This document shows positions 51,138 to 60,965 of a stretch of 64,000 nucleotides of DNA, in pieces. Source of the stretch: Pigmentiphaga sp. NML030171 (GTDB taxonomy: Bacteria; Pseudomonadota; Gammaproteobacteria; Burkholderiales; Burkholderiaceae_B); assembly GCF_002188635.1 (NCBI RefSeq), contig NZ_NINX01000051.1:62001-126000 (forward strand). The letters run 5' to 3'. Position 1 is the stretch's first letter. Each line of letters starts with the position of its first letter. A model generated the notes under the pieces. It had not been told where the DNA came from. It saw only the letters and a list, made by a program, of their open reading frames with translations, and did not search any database. The position numbers and the translations under genes were made by a program.

Positions 51138-52678
51138 CAGATCCCCTGCGCGTGCACCTTCTCCACCGGCGATTGCAGCTTGTTCAACGCCGACAGATAG
51201 GCCTTGGCCGCCGCCACGACGATGTCGGGATCGGCCCCCACGCCGTTGACGATGCGGCCGGAGCGGGACAGCCGCATGGTGACCTCGCCCTGCGACTCGG
51301 TGCCGGTGGTGATGGCGTTGACCGAGAACAGCAGCAGCTCGGCGCTGCTGCGGACATGGCTTTCGATGGCGTTCACCGTGGCATCGACGGGACCGTTGCC
51401 CTGCGCCTCGGCCACCACTTCCTTGCCATTTTCAGAGAACACCACGCGGGCGTGGGGCCGCTCGCCCGTTTCCGACCGCTGCGCGAGCGCAACGAAACGG
51501 TAGGCGCCCTCCCCGGCTTCGCCCTGCTCGCCCGACACCAGCGCATGGATGTCTTCGTCGAAGATCTCGGACTTGCGGTCCGCCAGGTCCTTGAAACGCG
51601 CGAAAGCCTCGTTCACCGCCTGCTCGGAATCGAGCTCGATGCCGAGTTCCTGCAAGCGCTGCTTGAACGCGTTGCGCCCGGACAGCTTGCCCAGCACGAT
51701 CTTGTTGGCCGCCCAACCGACGTCCTCGGCGCGCATGATCTCGTAGGTCTGGCGCGCCTTGAGCACGCCGTCCTGGTGGATGCCCGAGGCATGCGCGAAG
51801 GCATTGGCGCCGACGATGGCCTTGTTCGGCTGCACGACGAAGCCCGTGATGCCCGACACCAGGCGCGAGGCCGGCATGATCTGCGTGGTGTCGATGCCCA
51901 CGTCCAGGCCGAAGTAGTCCTTGCGGGTCTTCACCGCCATCACCACTTCTTCCAGCGAACAGTTGCCGGCGCGCTCGCCCAGGGCGTTGATCGTGCACTC
52001 CACCTGGCGGGCGCCGCCGATCTTGATGCCGGCCAGCGAGTTGGCCACGGCCAGGCCCAGGTCGTCGTGGCAGTGGACCGACCAGACCGCCTTGTCGGAA
52101 TTGGGAATGCGCTCGCGCAGCTTGCGGATGAACTCGCCGTATTGCTCGGGCACCGCGTAGCCGACGGTGTCGGCCACGTTGATGGTGGTGGCGCCTTCGG
52201 CGATCACCGCTTCCAGGACCCGGCACAGGAAATCCGGATCCGAGCGGCTGCCGTCCTCGGGCGAGAACTCGATGTTGTCCGTGTACTGGCGCGCGAAGCG
52301 CACCGCCAGCCGGGCCTGCTCGAAGACCTGGTCGGGCGTCATGCGCAGCTTCTTCTCCATGTGGAGCGCGCTGGTCGCGATGAAGGTGTGGATGCGCGCG
52401 CTGTTCGCGCCCCGCAGCGCATCGCCCGCGCGGGCGATGTCGCGGTCGTTGGCGCGCGCCAGCGAACAGACGGTGGAATCCTTGATGGCCAGCGCGATGG
52501 CCCGGACCGAGTCGAAATCGCCGTTGCTGGCCGCGGCGAACCCCGCCTCGATGATGTCCACGCGCAGCTTCTCGAGCTGCTTGGCGATGCGGACCTTTTC
52601 CTCGTGCGTCATCGACGCGCCGGGGCTCTGCTCGCCGTCGCGCAGCGTGGTATCGAAAACGATCAGTTTGTCGCTCAT
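51137..52678 (-). CDS. leuA: 2-isopropylmalate synthase
   Basis: First committed enzyme of leucine synthesis: acetyl-CoA plus 2-oxoisovalerate gives 2-isopropylmalate. 513 residues, full length. The catalytic barrel begins [20 protein letters not shown]; the metal site HxH is in [20 protein letters not shown]; the C-terminal allosteric domain ([40 protein letters not shown]) is present, so leucine feedback is expected. ATG 52678 follows AGGAGAGATACCC. Upstream is a long gap with a terminator that separates it from pssA. Confidence 0.97.
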   Translation of the reverse strand: MSDKLIVFDTTLRDGEQSPGASMTHEEKVRIAKQLEKLRVDIIEAGFAAASNGDFDSVRAIALAIKDSTVCSLARANDRDIARAGDALRGANSARIHTFIATSALHMEKKLRMTPDQVFEQARLAVRFARQYTDNIEFSPEDGSRSDPDFLCRVLEAVIAEGATTINVADTVGYAVPEQYGEFIRKLRERIPNSDKAVWSVHCHDDLGLAVANSLAGIKIGGARQVECTINALGERAGNCSLEEVVMAVKTRKDYFGLDVGIDTTQIMPASRLVSGITGFVVQPNKAIVGANAFAHASGIHQDGVLKARQTYEIMRAEDVGWAANKIVLGKLSGRNAFKQRLQELGIELDSEQAVNEAFARFKDLADRKSEIFDEDIHALVSGEQGEAGEGAYRFVALAQRSETGERPHARVVFSENGKEVVAEAQGNGPVDATVNAIESHVRSSAELLLFSVNAITTGTESQGEVTMRLSRSGRIVNGVGADPDIVVAAAKAYLSALNKLQSPVEKVHAQGI

Positions 52679-53017
52679 GGGTATCTCTCCTTCTGACAGA
52701 AGATTCTACCCCCCTCCCATCTTCCCCATGCCGCTTCGCCCGGTTCGATGCGGTGCCGCACGGCACGATGTGGCTAATTTGCGCAACCCACAAATGCGTG
52801 ATGATGGGCGGCGGACGCCTGACGCAACATCACGAGGCAATCCAAGCCGCCCCTCGACGATGGAGACACGCATGACATCCCGCCCTTCCTCTGGCCTGCT
52901 ACGCCGGATAGCCGGATTCCTCGGCCCCGTCTTTCTCCTTCTGCCCCCCGGGAAAGACGCTGACGTTCAAGCGCTCGATGGAAGTATCGTCGGTGAAGTG
53001 ATCCGACCGGAAACAGA
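52679..53017. other. leuA upstream region, no gene recognised
   Basis: The leuA promoter should lie here, but no good hexamer pair was found. A plus-strand frame opens at ATG 52872 after GGAGACACGC; it runs through the terminator at 53018-53045 into pssA antisense and has no recognised product. No leucine-rich leader peptide was seen. Confidence 0.4.
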
Positions 53018-53045
53018 AACGGCCTTGCTTGCAGGCAAGGCCGTT
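53018..53045. terminator. bidirectional-looking terminator between pssA and leuA
   Basis: AACGGCCTTGC-TTGCAG-GCAAGGCCGTT is an 11-bp perfect stem with a 6-base loop. The plus strand continues CCTGTTTTCC and the minus strand TTCTGTTTCC, so T-rich tails follow on both sides. It lies 22 bases after the pssA stop in the pssA direction. Confidence 0.85.
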
Positions 53046-53067
53046 CCTGTTTTCCGAAGGACGCCGC

Positions 53068-53853
53068 TCAAGGCCTGGGAAGGGGCCGCCGGCTCTTCCT
53101 CCACTTCATGCCCCACAGCACATAGCCGGACAGGCCGTAGATCACGAACAGCGCGAACAGCACGATGGGCGGATCGCTGGAGATGAAGACGAAGGCCAGC
53201 ACCACCAGCAGGATGGTCCAGAACGGCACGCTGCGCCCCAGCGCGAACGACTTGCCGCTGAAGAAGGGCGCGTTCGACACCATGCTGACGCCCGCATAGA
53301 CGGTCAGGCCGAAGGCCACCCAGGGCATCCACAGTTCGCGGATGGGCAGCTTGTTGTCGACCGCGAGCCAGACGAATCCCGCCACCAGCGCCGCCGCCGC
53401 CGGGCTGGGAAGCCCCTGGAAGAAGCGCTTGTCGACCACGCCGACATTGATGTTGAAACGGGCCAGCCGCAATGCCGCGCCGGCCACGTAGATGAAGGCC
53501 GCCAGCCAGCCCCACCGCCCCAGGCCGGTCAGGATCCATTCATACATGACCAGGGCCGGCGCGACGCCGAACGAGGTCATGTCGGACAGCGAATCGTACT
53601 GTTCGCCGAATGCCGATTGGGTATTGGTCAGGCGCGCGACGCGGCCGTCCATGCCGTCGAGCACCATCGCGACGAAGATGGCGATGGCCGCCGCCTCGAA
53701 GCGGTCGTTCATGGCCTGCACGATGGCATAGAAGCCGGCGAACAGCGCCGCCGTCGTGAATGCGTTGGGCAGCAGGTAGATGCCGCGATGGCGATGCTCC
53801 AGATCTTTCACGACTGGACTCCGCCGGAAGAGGGATGGTCGAGGTGCACCCAC
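53068..53853 (-). CDS. pssA: CDP-diacylglycerol-serine O-phosphatidyltransferase
   Basis: Inner-membrane enzyme making phosphatidylserine, the precursor of phosphatidylethanolamine. 261 residues from a GTG at 53853 with GGGGGG some 9 bases upstream; an ATG is not available nearby. The CDP-alcohol phosphotransferase signature DGx2ARx8Gx3Dx3D is intact in DGRVARLTNTQSAFGEQYDS followed by LSD. About six to eight membrane helices (LLPNAFTTAALFAGFYAIVQ, AAALVAGFVWLAV, TILLVVLAFVFI). It is separated from leuA by a terminator. Confidence 0.93.
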   Translation of the reverse strand: MGAPRPSLFRRSPVVKDLEHRHRGIYLLPNAFTTAALFAGFYAIVQAMNDRFEAAAIAIFVAMVLDGMDGRVARLTNTQSAFGEQYDSLSDMTSFGVAPALVMYEWILTGLGRWGWLAAFIYVAGAALRLARFNINVGVVDKRFFQGLPSPAAAALVAGFVWLAVDNKLPIRELWMPWVAFGLTVYAGVSMVSNAPFFSGKSFALGRSVPFWTILLVVLAFVFISSDPPIVLFALFVIYGLSGYVLWGMKWRKSRRPLPRP

Positions 53854-53970
53854 GTTGCAATGCCCCCCATGGAATAAGGAGAAAGAGTGGTTTTGAGCAT
53901 GGGATGAAGGTTAACCGATGCCGTGCCGGCAGGCCAATTGCGCGGGACTGGCTGGGGAGCCGCCCACCAA

Positions 53971-54002
53971 GACCAATTTTCATGAAATGAACCAAATTGG
54001 TC
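53971..54002. promoter_or_regulatory. inverted repeat A in the pssA/hydrolase gap
   Basis: GACCAATTT and AAATTGGTC, nine perfect pairs, separated by 14 bases, in the unusually AT-rich 311-bp gap 53854-54164. It shares ACCAAT/ATTGGT with inverted repeat B at 54120-54154. Distance to the hydrolase start is 162 bases. Confidence 0.5.
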
Positions 54003-54092
54003 CACTCCCTGCCGCAATGCCGGGACATGTTGAAACGTCATTAAATCCTGGATATCCCTGACTCTTCGGGTTACGTTCCGCCCCCGCTTCTA

Positions 54093-54154
54093 TTGACTTG
54101 CAAAATGCCACGCTGCAAGATTGGTACAAATATCAAAACCATAAATGTACCAAT
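54093..54154 (+). promoter_or_regulatory. candidate promoter and inverted repeat B before the hydrolase-Bug operon
   Basis: TTGACT (54093-54098) could be a -35 box; 17 bases on is CAAGAT, a weak -10. Overlapping this, ATTGGTACA (54120-54128) and TGTACCAAT (54146-54154) form a nine-pair perfect inverted repeat with a 17-base AT-rich spacer. A repressor bound here would cover the promoter start. The second arm ends 10 bases before the hydrolase ATG. Confidence 0.55.
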
Positions 54155-54164
54155 TGGAGACAAC

Positions 54165-55079
54165 ATGGCCCACGTCGAATGGCAAGGCGGTACCGAACAC
54201 TGGACGACCAAGGACGACATCCGCCTCTTCCTCTGGCAGAAGCCGGCCGCCGCGAACGTGCCGTTCGCCGGCACCATCCTTTTCGTACACGGTTCGTCCA
54301 TGGCGTCGCAGCCCACCTTCGACCTGTCCGTCCCCGGCCGGCCGGACTCCTCCGTCATGGACTGGTTCGCGCGCCGGGGCTTCGATACCTGGTGCATGGA
54401 CAACGAAGGCTACGGCCGTTCCGACAAGCATCGTCCCATCAACTTCGACATCGCCAACGGCGCCGACGACCTCGACGCGGGATCGCAATACATCCTGGCT
54501 CGCAACGGCGGCAAGCCGTTGTTCGTCTATGGCATATCGTCGGGCGCGCTGAAAGCGGCGCTTTTCGCCCAGCGACATCCCGAGCGCGTCGCCCGCCTCG
54601 CGCTCGATGCCTTCGTCTGGACCGGCGAAGGCAGCCCGACCCTGAAGGAACGGGCCAAGAAGCTGCCCGAATTCCTGGCCAAGACGCGCCGCCCCATCGA
54701 CCGTGCCTTCGTCCACAGCATCTTCAACCGCGACCACCCCGGCACCGCCGACGACGCCACCGTCGAGGCCTTCGCCGATGCCATCCTGACCCTGGACGAC
54801 TCCATGCCCACGGGCACCTATGTGGACATGTGCTCGAAGCTGCCGCTGATCGACCCGCGTCGCCTGCATGTACCGACCCTGGTCATGCGCGGCGAGTACG
54901 ACGGCATCGCCAGCTTCGACGACCTGATGCGTTTCTTCGAGCAGCTCCCCAACATGGACAAGCAGTTCACCGTCATGTCGGGCATCTCGCACGCCAGCTT
55001 CCAGCAGAAGAACTACCTGCGCGTCTATCACATCCTGCACGCTTTTCTCACGCTCCCCGAAGCCCGATACGGAGGTTGA
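54165..55079 (+). CDS. alpha/beta-hydrolase family protein
   Basis: 304 residues from the ATG at 54165 (TTGGAGACAAC upstream). No signal peptide. The fold shows the oxyanion loop region GTILFVHGSSMASQPTFDLS, the nucleophile elbow FVYGISSGALKAALFAQRHP, an acid in VMRGEYDGIASFDDLM and a late His in MSGISHASFQQK. The substrate is unknown. It is the first gene of a two-gene unit with a Bug protein 4 bases downstream, so it likely acts on the compound that Bug binds, or on a conjugate of it. Two AT-rich inverted repeats precede it. Confidence 0.85.
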   Translation: MAHVEWQGGTEHWTTKDDIRLFLWQKPAAANVPFAGTILFVHGSSMASQPTFDLSVPGRPDSSVMDWFARRGFDTWCMDNEGYGRSDKHRPINFDIANGADDLDAGSQYILARNGGKPLFVYGISSGALKAALFAQRHPERVARLALDAFVWTGEGSPTLKERAKKLPEFLAKTRRPIDRAFVHSIFNRDHPGTADDATVEAFADAILTLDDSMPTGTYVDMCSKLPLIDPRRLHVPTLVMRGEYDGIASFDDLMRFFEQLPNMDKQFTVMSGISHASFQQKNYLRVYHILHAFLTLPEARYGG

Positions 55080-55083
55080 CTCC

Positions 55084-56052
55084 ATGAAGCGCATCCACGG
55101 CATGGCATGGGCAGCGCCGCTGCTCGCACTTTCGCTGCATGCAGGGGCCGCCGAGACCTATCCGGAACGCCCGGTCAAGGTCATCGTTCCCTTCGAGCCC
55201 GGCGGTTTCACCGACGTCGTGGCGCGCGTCGTCGCCCAGCAGCTCGGCAGCGCGCTGGGCCAGTCCTTCATCGTCGAGAACAAGCCCGGCGCGGGATCGA
55301 CCATAGGCACGGACTTCGTGGCCAAGGCGGCTCCCGACGGCTACACCCTCGAGATCGTCTCGACCAACCACGTCACCAGCCATCGGCTGTACAAGAACCT
55401 GGACTACGACCCGATCAAGAGCTTCACGCCTATCTCCAAGCTGGCGGACAGCCCGTACGTGCTTTTCGTCAACACCAAGCTGCCCGTCCAGTCGGTACAG
55501 GAACTCATTGCACTGTCCAAGTCCAACGGTGCGCACCTGCGCTACGCCTCGTCCGGCAACGGCAGCACGCAGCACCTGATGGGAGCGCTGTTCCTGGCCA
55601 AGTCCGGCGCCAAGCTGGAACACGTTCCCTACCGTGGCAGCGGCGGCGCCATGAAGGACCTGGCCGCGGGTTTCGTGGAAACCAGCTTTGCCGCCGTGTC
55701 CAACGGCCTGCCCCACGTCAAGAGCGGCAAGATCAGGGCATTGGGCGTCACCAGCACGCGCCGCAACGCCCAGTTGCCGGACGTACCCAGCCTGGCTGAA
55801 GCGGGCGTCCCGGACTACGACGCAGTGGTATGGCTGGCGCTGCTGGGACCGGCGGGAATGCCCAAGGACATCGTCTCGCGCCTGAACGAGGCGGTGCGAA
55901 CCGGGCTGTCCAGGCCCGAGGCGCGGGAAGCCCTGGCCGGGGCGGGCGTGGACGTGGCGGTGTCCACGCCGGAAGAACTGGCGCAATACATGGCGCAGGA
56001 GAACGCCATGTGGGGCGACGTCATCCGCGGACTGGAAATCCGGATCGATTGA
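55084..56052 (+). CDS. Bug-family solute-binding protein
   Basis: 322 residues, signal peptide WAAPLLALSLHAGAAETYPE. Family motifs VKVIVPFEPGGFTDVVARVV, VENKPGAGSTIGTDFVAKAA, PDGYTLEIVSTNHVTSHRLY and LEHVPYRGSGGAMKDLAAGF. Only 4 bases from the hydrolase gene, with GGAGGTTGACTCC as ribosome site overlapping the hydrolase stop. No TctAB. The ligand is unknown. Confidence 0.93.
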   Translation: MKRIHGMAWAAPLLALSLHAGAAETYPERPVKVIVPFEPGGFTDVVARVVAQQLGSALGQSFIVENKPGAGSTIGTDFVAKAAPDGYTLEIVSTNHVTSHRLYKNLDYDPIKSFTPISKLADSPYVLFVNTKLPVQSVQELIALSKSNGAHLRYASSGNGSTQHLMGALFLAKSGAKLEHVPYRGSGGAMKDLAAGFVETSFAAVSNGLPHVKSGKIRALGVTSTRRNAQLPDVPSLAEAGVPDYDAVVWLALLGPAGMPKDIVSRLNEAVRTGLSRPEAREALAGAGVDVAVSTPEELAQYMAQENAMWGDVIRGLEIRID

Positions 56053-56230
56053 CCGCGCGGCTTCCAGTTAGGAGAACGCCACCGCGTGGCCGCGCGTCCA
56101 CCGCTCGAACAAGCGAGCATGTCACAGGACGGCCTACTCTATCGCCAGCGGGCTGGCCCCATCGCCTGGGTGGGCAGTGGACGCTGCTCCGCGGCGGATG
56201 GAGGCACGCCCCCGCCGCTGGCAGCCGGCT

Positions 56231-57205
56231 TCAGGCGGCGTCGATGCGCACCTTGCCCGAGCGGACCAGCTCGGACACCGCCTTGACCTCCGCCAACAGG
56301 CTTTTCTCGAGGTCCGCGGGGGCGCCGCCGACGGGAATGAAGCCTTGCTCCACCAGCTTGCCGCGCACGTCGCCGTCGGCCAGCGCCTGGTTGATCGCGC
56401 GGTTGAGCCCGCCTATCGCCGCCGCCGGCGTGCCTGCCGCGACATAGGTGCCGAAGGCGATCTCGGCCACGAAGTCCGCGATGCCCGCCTCCGCCACGGT
56501 GGGCACGTCGGGCAGGCGATCCAGCCGCTCGGCGCTGGTCACCGCCAGCGCGCGCAGGCGCCCGGACTTCACGTGCTGCTCGGCTGCCGCCACCGTCGCG
56601 AACACCAGCTGGATCTGGCCGCCCAGCAGGTCGGTCATCATCGGGCCCGTGCCGCGATACGGCACGTGCAGGATGTCGATGCCGACCTGGGAACGAAAAC
56701 GCTCGGTCGCCAGGTGCTGCGGCGTGGCATTGCCCGGCGACCCGAAGGTCAGCGTGCCGGGCTTGCTCCTGGCCAATTGCACGAACTCGCCCAGCGTCTT
56801 CGCCGGCACGCCGGGATTGACCGCGACCAGATAGGGCGACCGGGCGATCATGCACACCGGCGCCAGTTCGGCGCCGATCTGCGAGATCGGGCGGCTGTAG
56901 TAGCGCACGGAAGGCACCAGTCCCGAGAACAGCAGGGTGTTGCCGTCGCGGTCGGACTTCGCCACGTATTCGGCGCCGACGATGCCGCTGGCCCCGGGCT
57001 TGTTCTCGACCACGACCGGGCGGCCCAGCAGCTTTTCCAGCCGGTAGCCGATGGCCCGCCCCAGCACGTCCGTGCCGCCTCCGGGCGGGAATGGCACGAC
57101 CACGTGCAGCGGTACGCTGCTTCCCGCACCTTGCGCGTATCCCTTCCCCAGGTATGCCGAGGACGCGAGCGCGGCCATCGCGCCCAGCATGTGTCTGCGT
57201 TGCAT
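56231..57205 (-). CDS. Bug-family solute-binding protein
   Basis: 324 residues from the ATG at 57205 (GCAAGGAGACAAG upstream). Signal peptide LGAMAALASSAYLGKGYAQG. Family motifs LHVVVPFPPGGGTDVLGRAI, VENKPGASGIVGAEYVAKSD and ILHVPYRGTGPMMTDLLGGQ; the usual PDGYT is RDGNT here. Third gene of a unit with the hydrolase at 57240-58031 and the protein at 58028-58630. Convergent with the Bug gene at 55084; the 178-bp gap holds nothing recognised. Confidence 0.91.
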   Translation of the reverse strand: MQRRHMLGAMAALASSAYLGKGYAQGAGSSVPLHVVVPFPPGGGTDVLGRAIGYRLEKLLGRPVVVENKPGASGIVGAEYVAKSDRDGNTLLFSGLVPSVRYYSRPISQIGAELAPVCMIARSPYLVAVNPGVPAKTLGEFVQLARSKPGTLTFGSPGNATPQHLATERFRSQVGIDILHVPYRGTGPMMTDLLGGQIQLVFATVAAAEQHVKSGRLRALAVTSAERLDRLPDVPTVAEAGIADFVAEIAFGTYVAAGTPAAAIGGLNRAINQALADGDVRGKLVEQGFIPVGGAPADLEKSLLAEVKAVSELVRSGKVRIDAA

Positions 57206-57239
57206 GTCTTGTCTCCTTGCTTGGTATGGTGCGGTCCGT

Positions 57240-58031
57240 TCAGGCGGCCCGCCGCGTGCCACCCGACCCCAGGAATTCCCTGAGGGCCGCCGCGGCAGCC
57301 GTCACGCCCTCTACGGGCAACATGTGCTTCTGTCCCGGCACGATCCGCAGCGCGGCGTGAGGGATGGACCGCGCCAGCTCCTCCGCCATGCGGGGCGTGG
57401 ACCCGGTGTCCTGGTCGCCCGTCATCACCAGCGTCGGACAGAGGATCTGCGGCGCCGCCTCGGGCAGGACGCCGTCGGCGCCCGCGAAGATGCGATAGGC
57501 CGCCAGGAAATCCTCGCGCCGGTTTGCCAGCAGCCGCTGCCGGATCGCTTCGACGCGGCCCGGCGCGGCCTCGACGAACGCCGGCGAGAACCAGCGCGCC
57601 ACGGATGCCTGCGCGCTCGCCGCCCCGTCCCCGCCCTCGGCCTGCTCCAGCCGCGCCCGTACCGCCAGGCGCTCGGCCTCGGTACGGCGAAAGACGGTAC
57701 TCATCAGCACCAGTTTCCCCACTTCGCCGGGATGGCGCGCGGCGAACCGCCCGGCAACCAGCCCGCCCATCGAATACCCCACCACGGCGGGCTGGCGCAA
57801 CCCTTGCTCGCGCAGCACGTCGCCCAGTTGCGCCACGTACCGGTCCAGCCCGGCTTCGCCCGCCGGCAGCGGTGTGCTGCCATGCCCCAGCATGTCATAG
57901 CGGATCAGCTCGAACTCGTTCCCCAGCTCGCGCGCCAGTTCGTCCCACATGCCCAGATCCAGGCCGACGCCGTGGACCAGGACGACGGGCGCCCCCGAGC
58001 CGCTGCGGACTACTCGGGTCGGCCAGGTCAC
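57240..58031 (-). CDS. alpha/beta hydrolase, 3-oxoadipate enol-lactonase-like
   Basis: 263 residues from a GTG at 58031 that overlaps the upstream stop codon (GTGA). Features: oxyanion loop APVVLVHGVGLDLGMWDELA, FELIRYDMLGHGSTPLPAG, nucleophile Ser in AVVGYSMGGLVAGRFAARHP, acid in LVMTGDQDTGSTPRM, His in IVPGQKHMLPVEG. It resembles enol-lactonases and related carboxylester hydrolases of aromatic catabolism, but the enzyme activity is not proven. Middle gene of a three-gene unit. Confidence 0.87.
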   Translation of the reverse strand: MTWPTRVVRSGSGAPVVLVHGVGLDLGMWDELARELGNEFELIRYDMLGHGSTPLPAGEAGLDRYVAQLGDVLREQGLRQPAVVGYSMGGLVAGRFAARHPGEVGKLVLMSTVFRRTEAERLAVRARLEQAEGGDGAASAQASVARWFSPAFVEAAPGRVEAIRQRLLANRREDFLAAYRIFAGADGVLPEAAPQILCPTLVMTGDQDTGSTPRMAEELARSIPHAALRIVPGQKHMLPVEGVTAAAAALREFLGSGGTRRAA

Positions 58032-58630
58032 GAGGCCTCCTTCCCGGCCGGGGCCAGCCCCATCTCGCGCATGTCCTGGTAGCGGTCGCCGATGCGATGG
58101 TGCGGCCGCCCTCCCACGCTGGCGCCCAGCGCGACGACGACCTCGTCCGCCGCGGGCGCATCGGCAATGGTGGCCTGCACCGTCAGGTAGTGGGACCGCA
58201 TCCCCTCGTCGTTCTTGTGCATCATCGGCACGACGATGGGACACCCCATCGGTCCGCGCGAGTTGGTGAAACTCAGATAGCTCGTGCCTCCCACCGCGTT
58301 CCGGTACTTGTTCCCGAATCGCAGCGTATGGATGAGCGCCGAGGCATGCTCGACCTCGCCGTCGGCACCGACCACGGCGGCCTTGCCGTAGCCCTCGACC
58401 CGCTCGCCGGAGCCCGTGTACTTCAGGATCTCCCCCACCAGCAGATCGCCCAGCGGCGGCGCGATGCGCAGGATCTCGGGCTGCAGGTCCTCGGTGTATG
58501 GCCGCCCCGCCCACGGATTCTTCAGGACCGCGGCGCTCAGCACCATCAGCAGGGGCCGTTCGGCCTTCCTGCCGCCCTCCACCCGCGTTTCCTCGACATA
58601 CGAAACGACTTTGCGCACTTCCAGCGTCAT
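58028..58630 (-). CDS. amino-acid-synthesis-family protein (DUF1185-like)
   Basis: 200 residues. The pattern EVRKVVSYVEETRVEGG, then VLSAAVLKNPWAGRPYTEDL, SSGERVEGYGKAAVVGADGE-like and FTNSRGPMGCPIVVPMMHKN with VVVALGASVGGRPHHRIGDR matches the family known as amino acid synthesis (AA_synth), found in proteobacterial catabolic operons; its reaction is not established. AAGGAGGTCGC precedes the ATG at 58630, the strongest ribosome site here. First gene of the three-gene unit, divergent from the LysR gene at 58734. Confidence 0.83.
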   Translation of the reverse strand: MTLEVRKVVSYVEETRVEGGRKAERPLLMVLSAAVLKNPWAGRPYTEDLQPEILRIAPPLGDLLVGEILKYTGSGERVEGYGKAAVVGADGEVEHASALIHTLRFGNKYRNAVGGTSYLSFTNSRGPMGCPIVVPMMHKNDEGMRSHYLTVQATIADAPAADEVVVALGASVGGRPHHRIGDRYQDMREMGLAPAGKEAS

Positions 58631-58686
58631 GCGACCTCCTTCTTGTCCTGCGGATATGGTCGCCATGGCCCTGATTTTTGCCAAGC

Positions 58687-58723
58687 CAAATTTGTGGAAA
58701 TAAAATTCGGAAAACCTGAATTT
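58687..58723. promoter_or_regulatory. candidate LysR operators in the divergent region
   Basis: CAAATTTG (58687-58694) and AAATTC-GGAAAACCT-GAATTT (58703-58723) lie just before the LysR start, in an AT-rich stretch of 103 bases between it and the divergent catabolic unit. The second is a six-pair inverted repeat with a 9-base spacer and fits the T-N11-A layout of LysR sites. Confidence 0.45.
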
Positions 58724-58733
58724 ACGGACTGCC

Positions 58734-59642
58734 ATGGACCCCTTCAAGATCCAGCACCTGAGGCAATTCGTGGCCGCCGTCGACAGCGGCAGCTTTCTCG
58801 CGGCGGCGCAGGCTACCTTCCGCTCCCAGGCCGCCGTCTCCGCCGCCATGGACGATCTGGAACGGCAGGTAGGCGCCCCGCTGTTCGAACCCGGCAAGCG
58901 GGCCCGGCCCACGCCGCTCGGCTGGAGCGTCCTGCCCCTGTTCCGCGAACTGCTGGCGATACACGACCGTGTCCGGCTGGAAGCCAACGAACTGGCGCAA
59001 GCACGCCACGGCTCGGTCTCGCTGGCGGTCATGCCCTCGCTGGCGGACGAATGGCTGCCCGACATCCTGGCCCGCTACACCCGCCAGTTCCCCCAGGTCC
59101 GCCTGCGCGCCATCGACATGCCTTCACAGGCCGTGCGCCAACTCGTGCTGAGCGGCGAAGTCGACATCGGCATCGCCGGCCTCCTGGCCGACGAACCCCG
59201 GCTGGACTTCCTGCCCATCGCGCGCGACGAATTCGGCATCATCTGCCCGCCCTCGCATCGCCTGGCCGGACGGCGCAAGCCGGTGGACTGGAGCGAACTG
59301 CAGGGCGAACGCCTGATCGCCAACGCCACCTTCGAAGCCTTGCGCCACCCCGACATCCCGCCATGGGTGGCCACGCCCGGCATGACCGTCACCAACCGGA
59401 CCTCGCTCATCGCCAGCGTGCGCTCGGGCCTGGGCATCACCATCCTTCCCACCCTGGCCCGCCCGGCACGCCGCCACAAACTGGCCTTCGTCCGCCTGCA
59501 CCGCCCCGTCATCGCCCGCACCGTCGGCCTCGTCACCCGCCCCGGCCAAAGCCTCTCCCCCGCCGCCCGCCACATGCACGACCTGCTGGTCGACCTGATG
59601 CGCGAACTCGCCGCCGACAAAGGCGGCGAACTCCTCTCCTGA
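58734..59642 (+). CDS. LysR-family transcriptional regulator
   Basis: 302 residues. HTH: FKIQHLRQFVAAVDSGSFLA with ATFRSQAAVSAAMDDLERQV. The effector domain contains GSVSLAVMPSLADEWLPDIL and SVRSGLGITILPTLARP. Divergent from the AA_synth-hydrolase-Bug unit, which it most likely regulates. Its 3' end meets the ilv terminator from the opposite side. Confidence 0.93.
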   Translation: MDPFKIQHLRQFVAAVDSGSFLAAAQATFRSQAAVSAAMDDLERQVGAPLFEPGKRARPTPLGWSVLPLFRELLAIHDRVRLEANELAQARHGSVSLAVMPSLADEWLPDILARYTRQFPQVRLRAIDMPSQAVRQLVLSGEVDIGIAGLLADEPRLDFLPIARDEFGIICPPSHRLAGRRKPVDWSELQGERLIANATFEALRHPDIPPWVATPGMTVTNRTSLIASVRSGLGITILPTLARPARRHKLAFVRLHRPVIARTVGLVTRPGQSLSPAARHMHDLLVDLMRELAADKGGELLS

Positions 59643-59647
59643 CCGGC

Positions 59648-59679
59648 AAAAGAAAAACCCCCACGCAAGCGTGAGGGTT
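59648..59679 (-). terminator. intrinsic terminator of the ilv operon
   Basis: On the minus strand CCCTCACGC-TT-GCGTGGGGG (nine pairs, one of them T-G) is followed by TTTTTCTTTT. It lies 85 bases after the ilvC stop, beyond one copy of the structured repeat, and 6 bases after the convergent LysR gene. Confidence 0.9.
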
Positions 59680-59692
59680 CAAGACCCAGGAT

Positions 59693-59763
59693 GCGGTGGA
59701 TCCGGCTCCGCCGGTCCACCCGCATCGCCCCCTGGGGGGCGCGCGTAAGCGCGTAGGGGGGGT
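59693..59763. repeat. 70-bp structured repeat, copy 1 (after ilvC)
   Basis: It contains the stem GGTGGA(T)CCGGC-TCC-GCCGGTCCACC, then CCCCCTGGGGGG, then CGCGCGTAAGCGCG and a run of seven G. Copy 2 is at 60881-60949. Both begin a few bases after a stop codon in the ilv operon. The strand of origin is not known. Confidence 0.75.
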
Positions 59764-60807
<1,044 letters not shown>

Positions 60808-60880
60808 TCAATTCAAATTCAATCAAACACGTACCACCCCCACCTCGGCCCCGCGGGTGAACCCGAGAGACCAAGGGCAC

Positions 60881-60949
60881 CGCGGATCCGGCTTTGCCGG
60901 TCCGCCAGTGCCGCCCCCTGGGGGGCGCGCGTCAGCGCGTAGGGGGGGA
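60881..60949. repeat. 70-bp structured repeat, copy 2 (between ilvH and ilvC)
   Basis: Same order as copy 1: CGCGGATCCGGC-TTT-GCCGGTCCGC, then CCCCCTGGGGGG, CGCGCGTCAGCGCG and seven G. The first stem differs from copy 1 by a paired T-A to C-G change, so base pairing is kept. It ends 16 bases after the ilvH stop. Confidence 0.75.
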
Positions 60950-60965
60950 CTACCAATCAGGGGGG

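Noticed and set aside
52872-53186. Plus-strand frame starting ATG after GGAGACACGC, with a hydrophobic N-terminus
   Set aside because: It passes through the terminator stem at 53018-53045 and then runs antisense to pssA; no recognised product.
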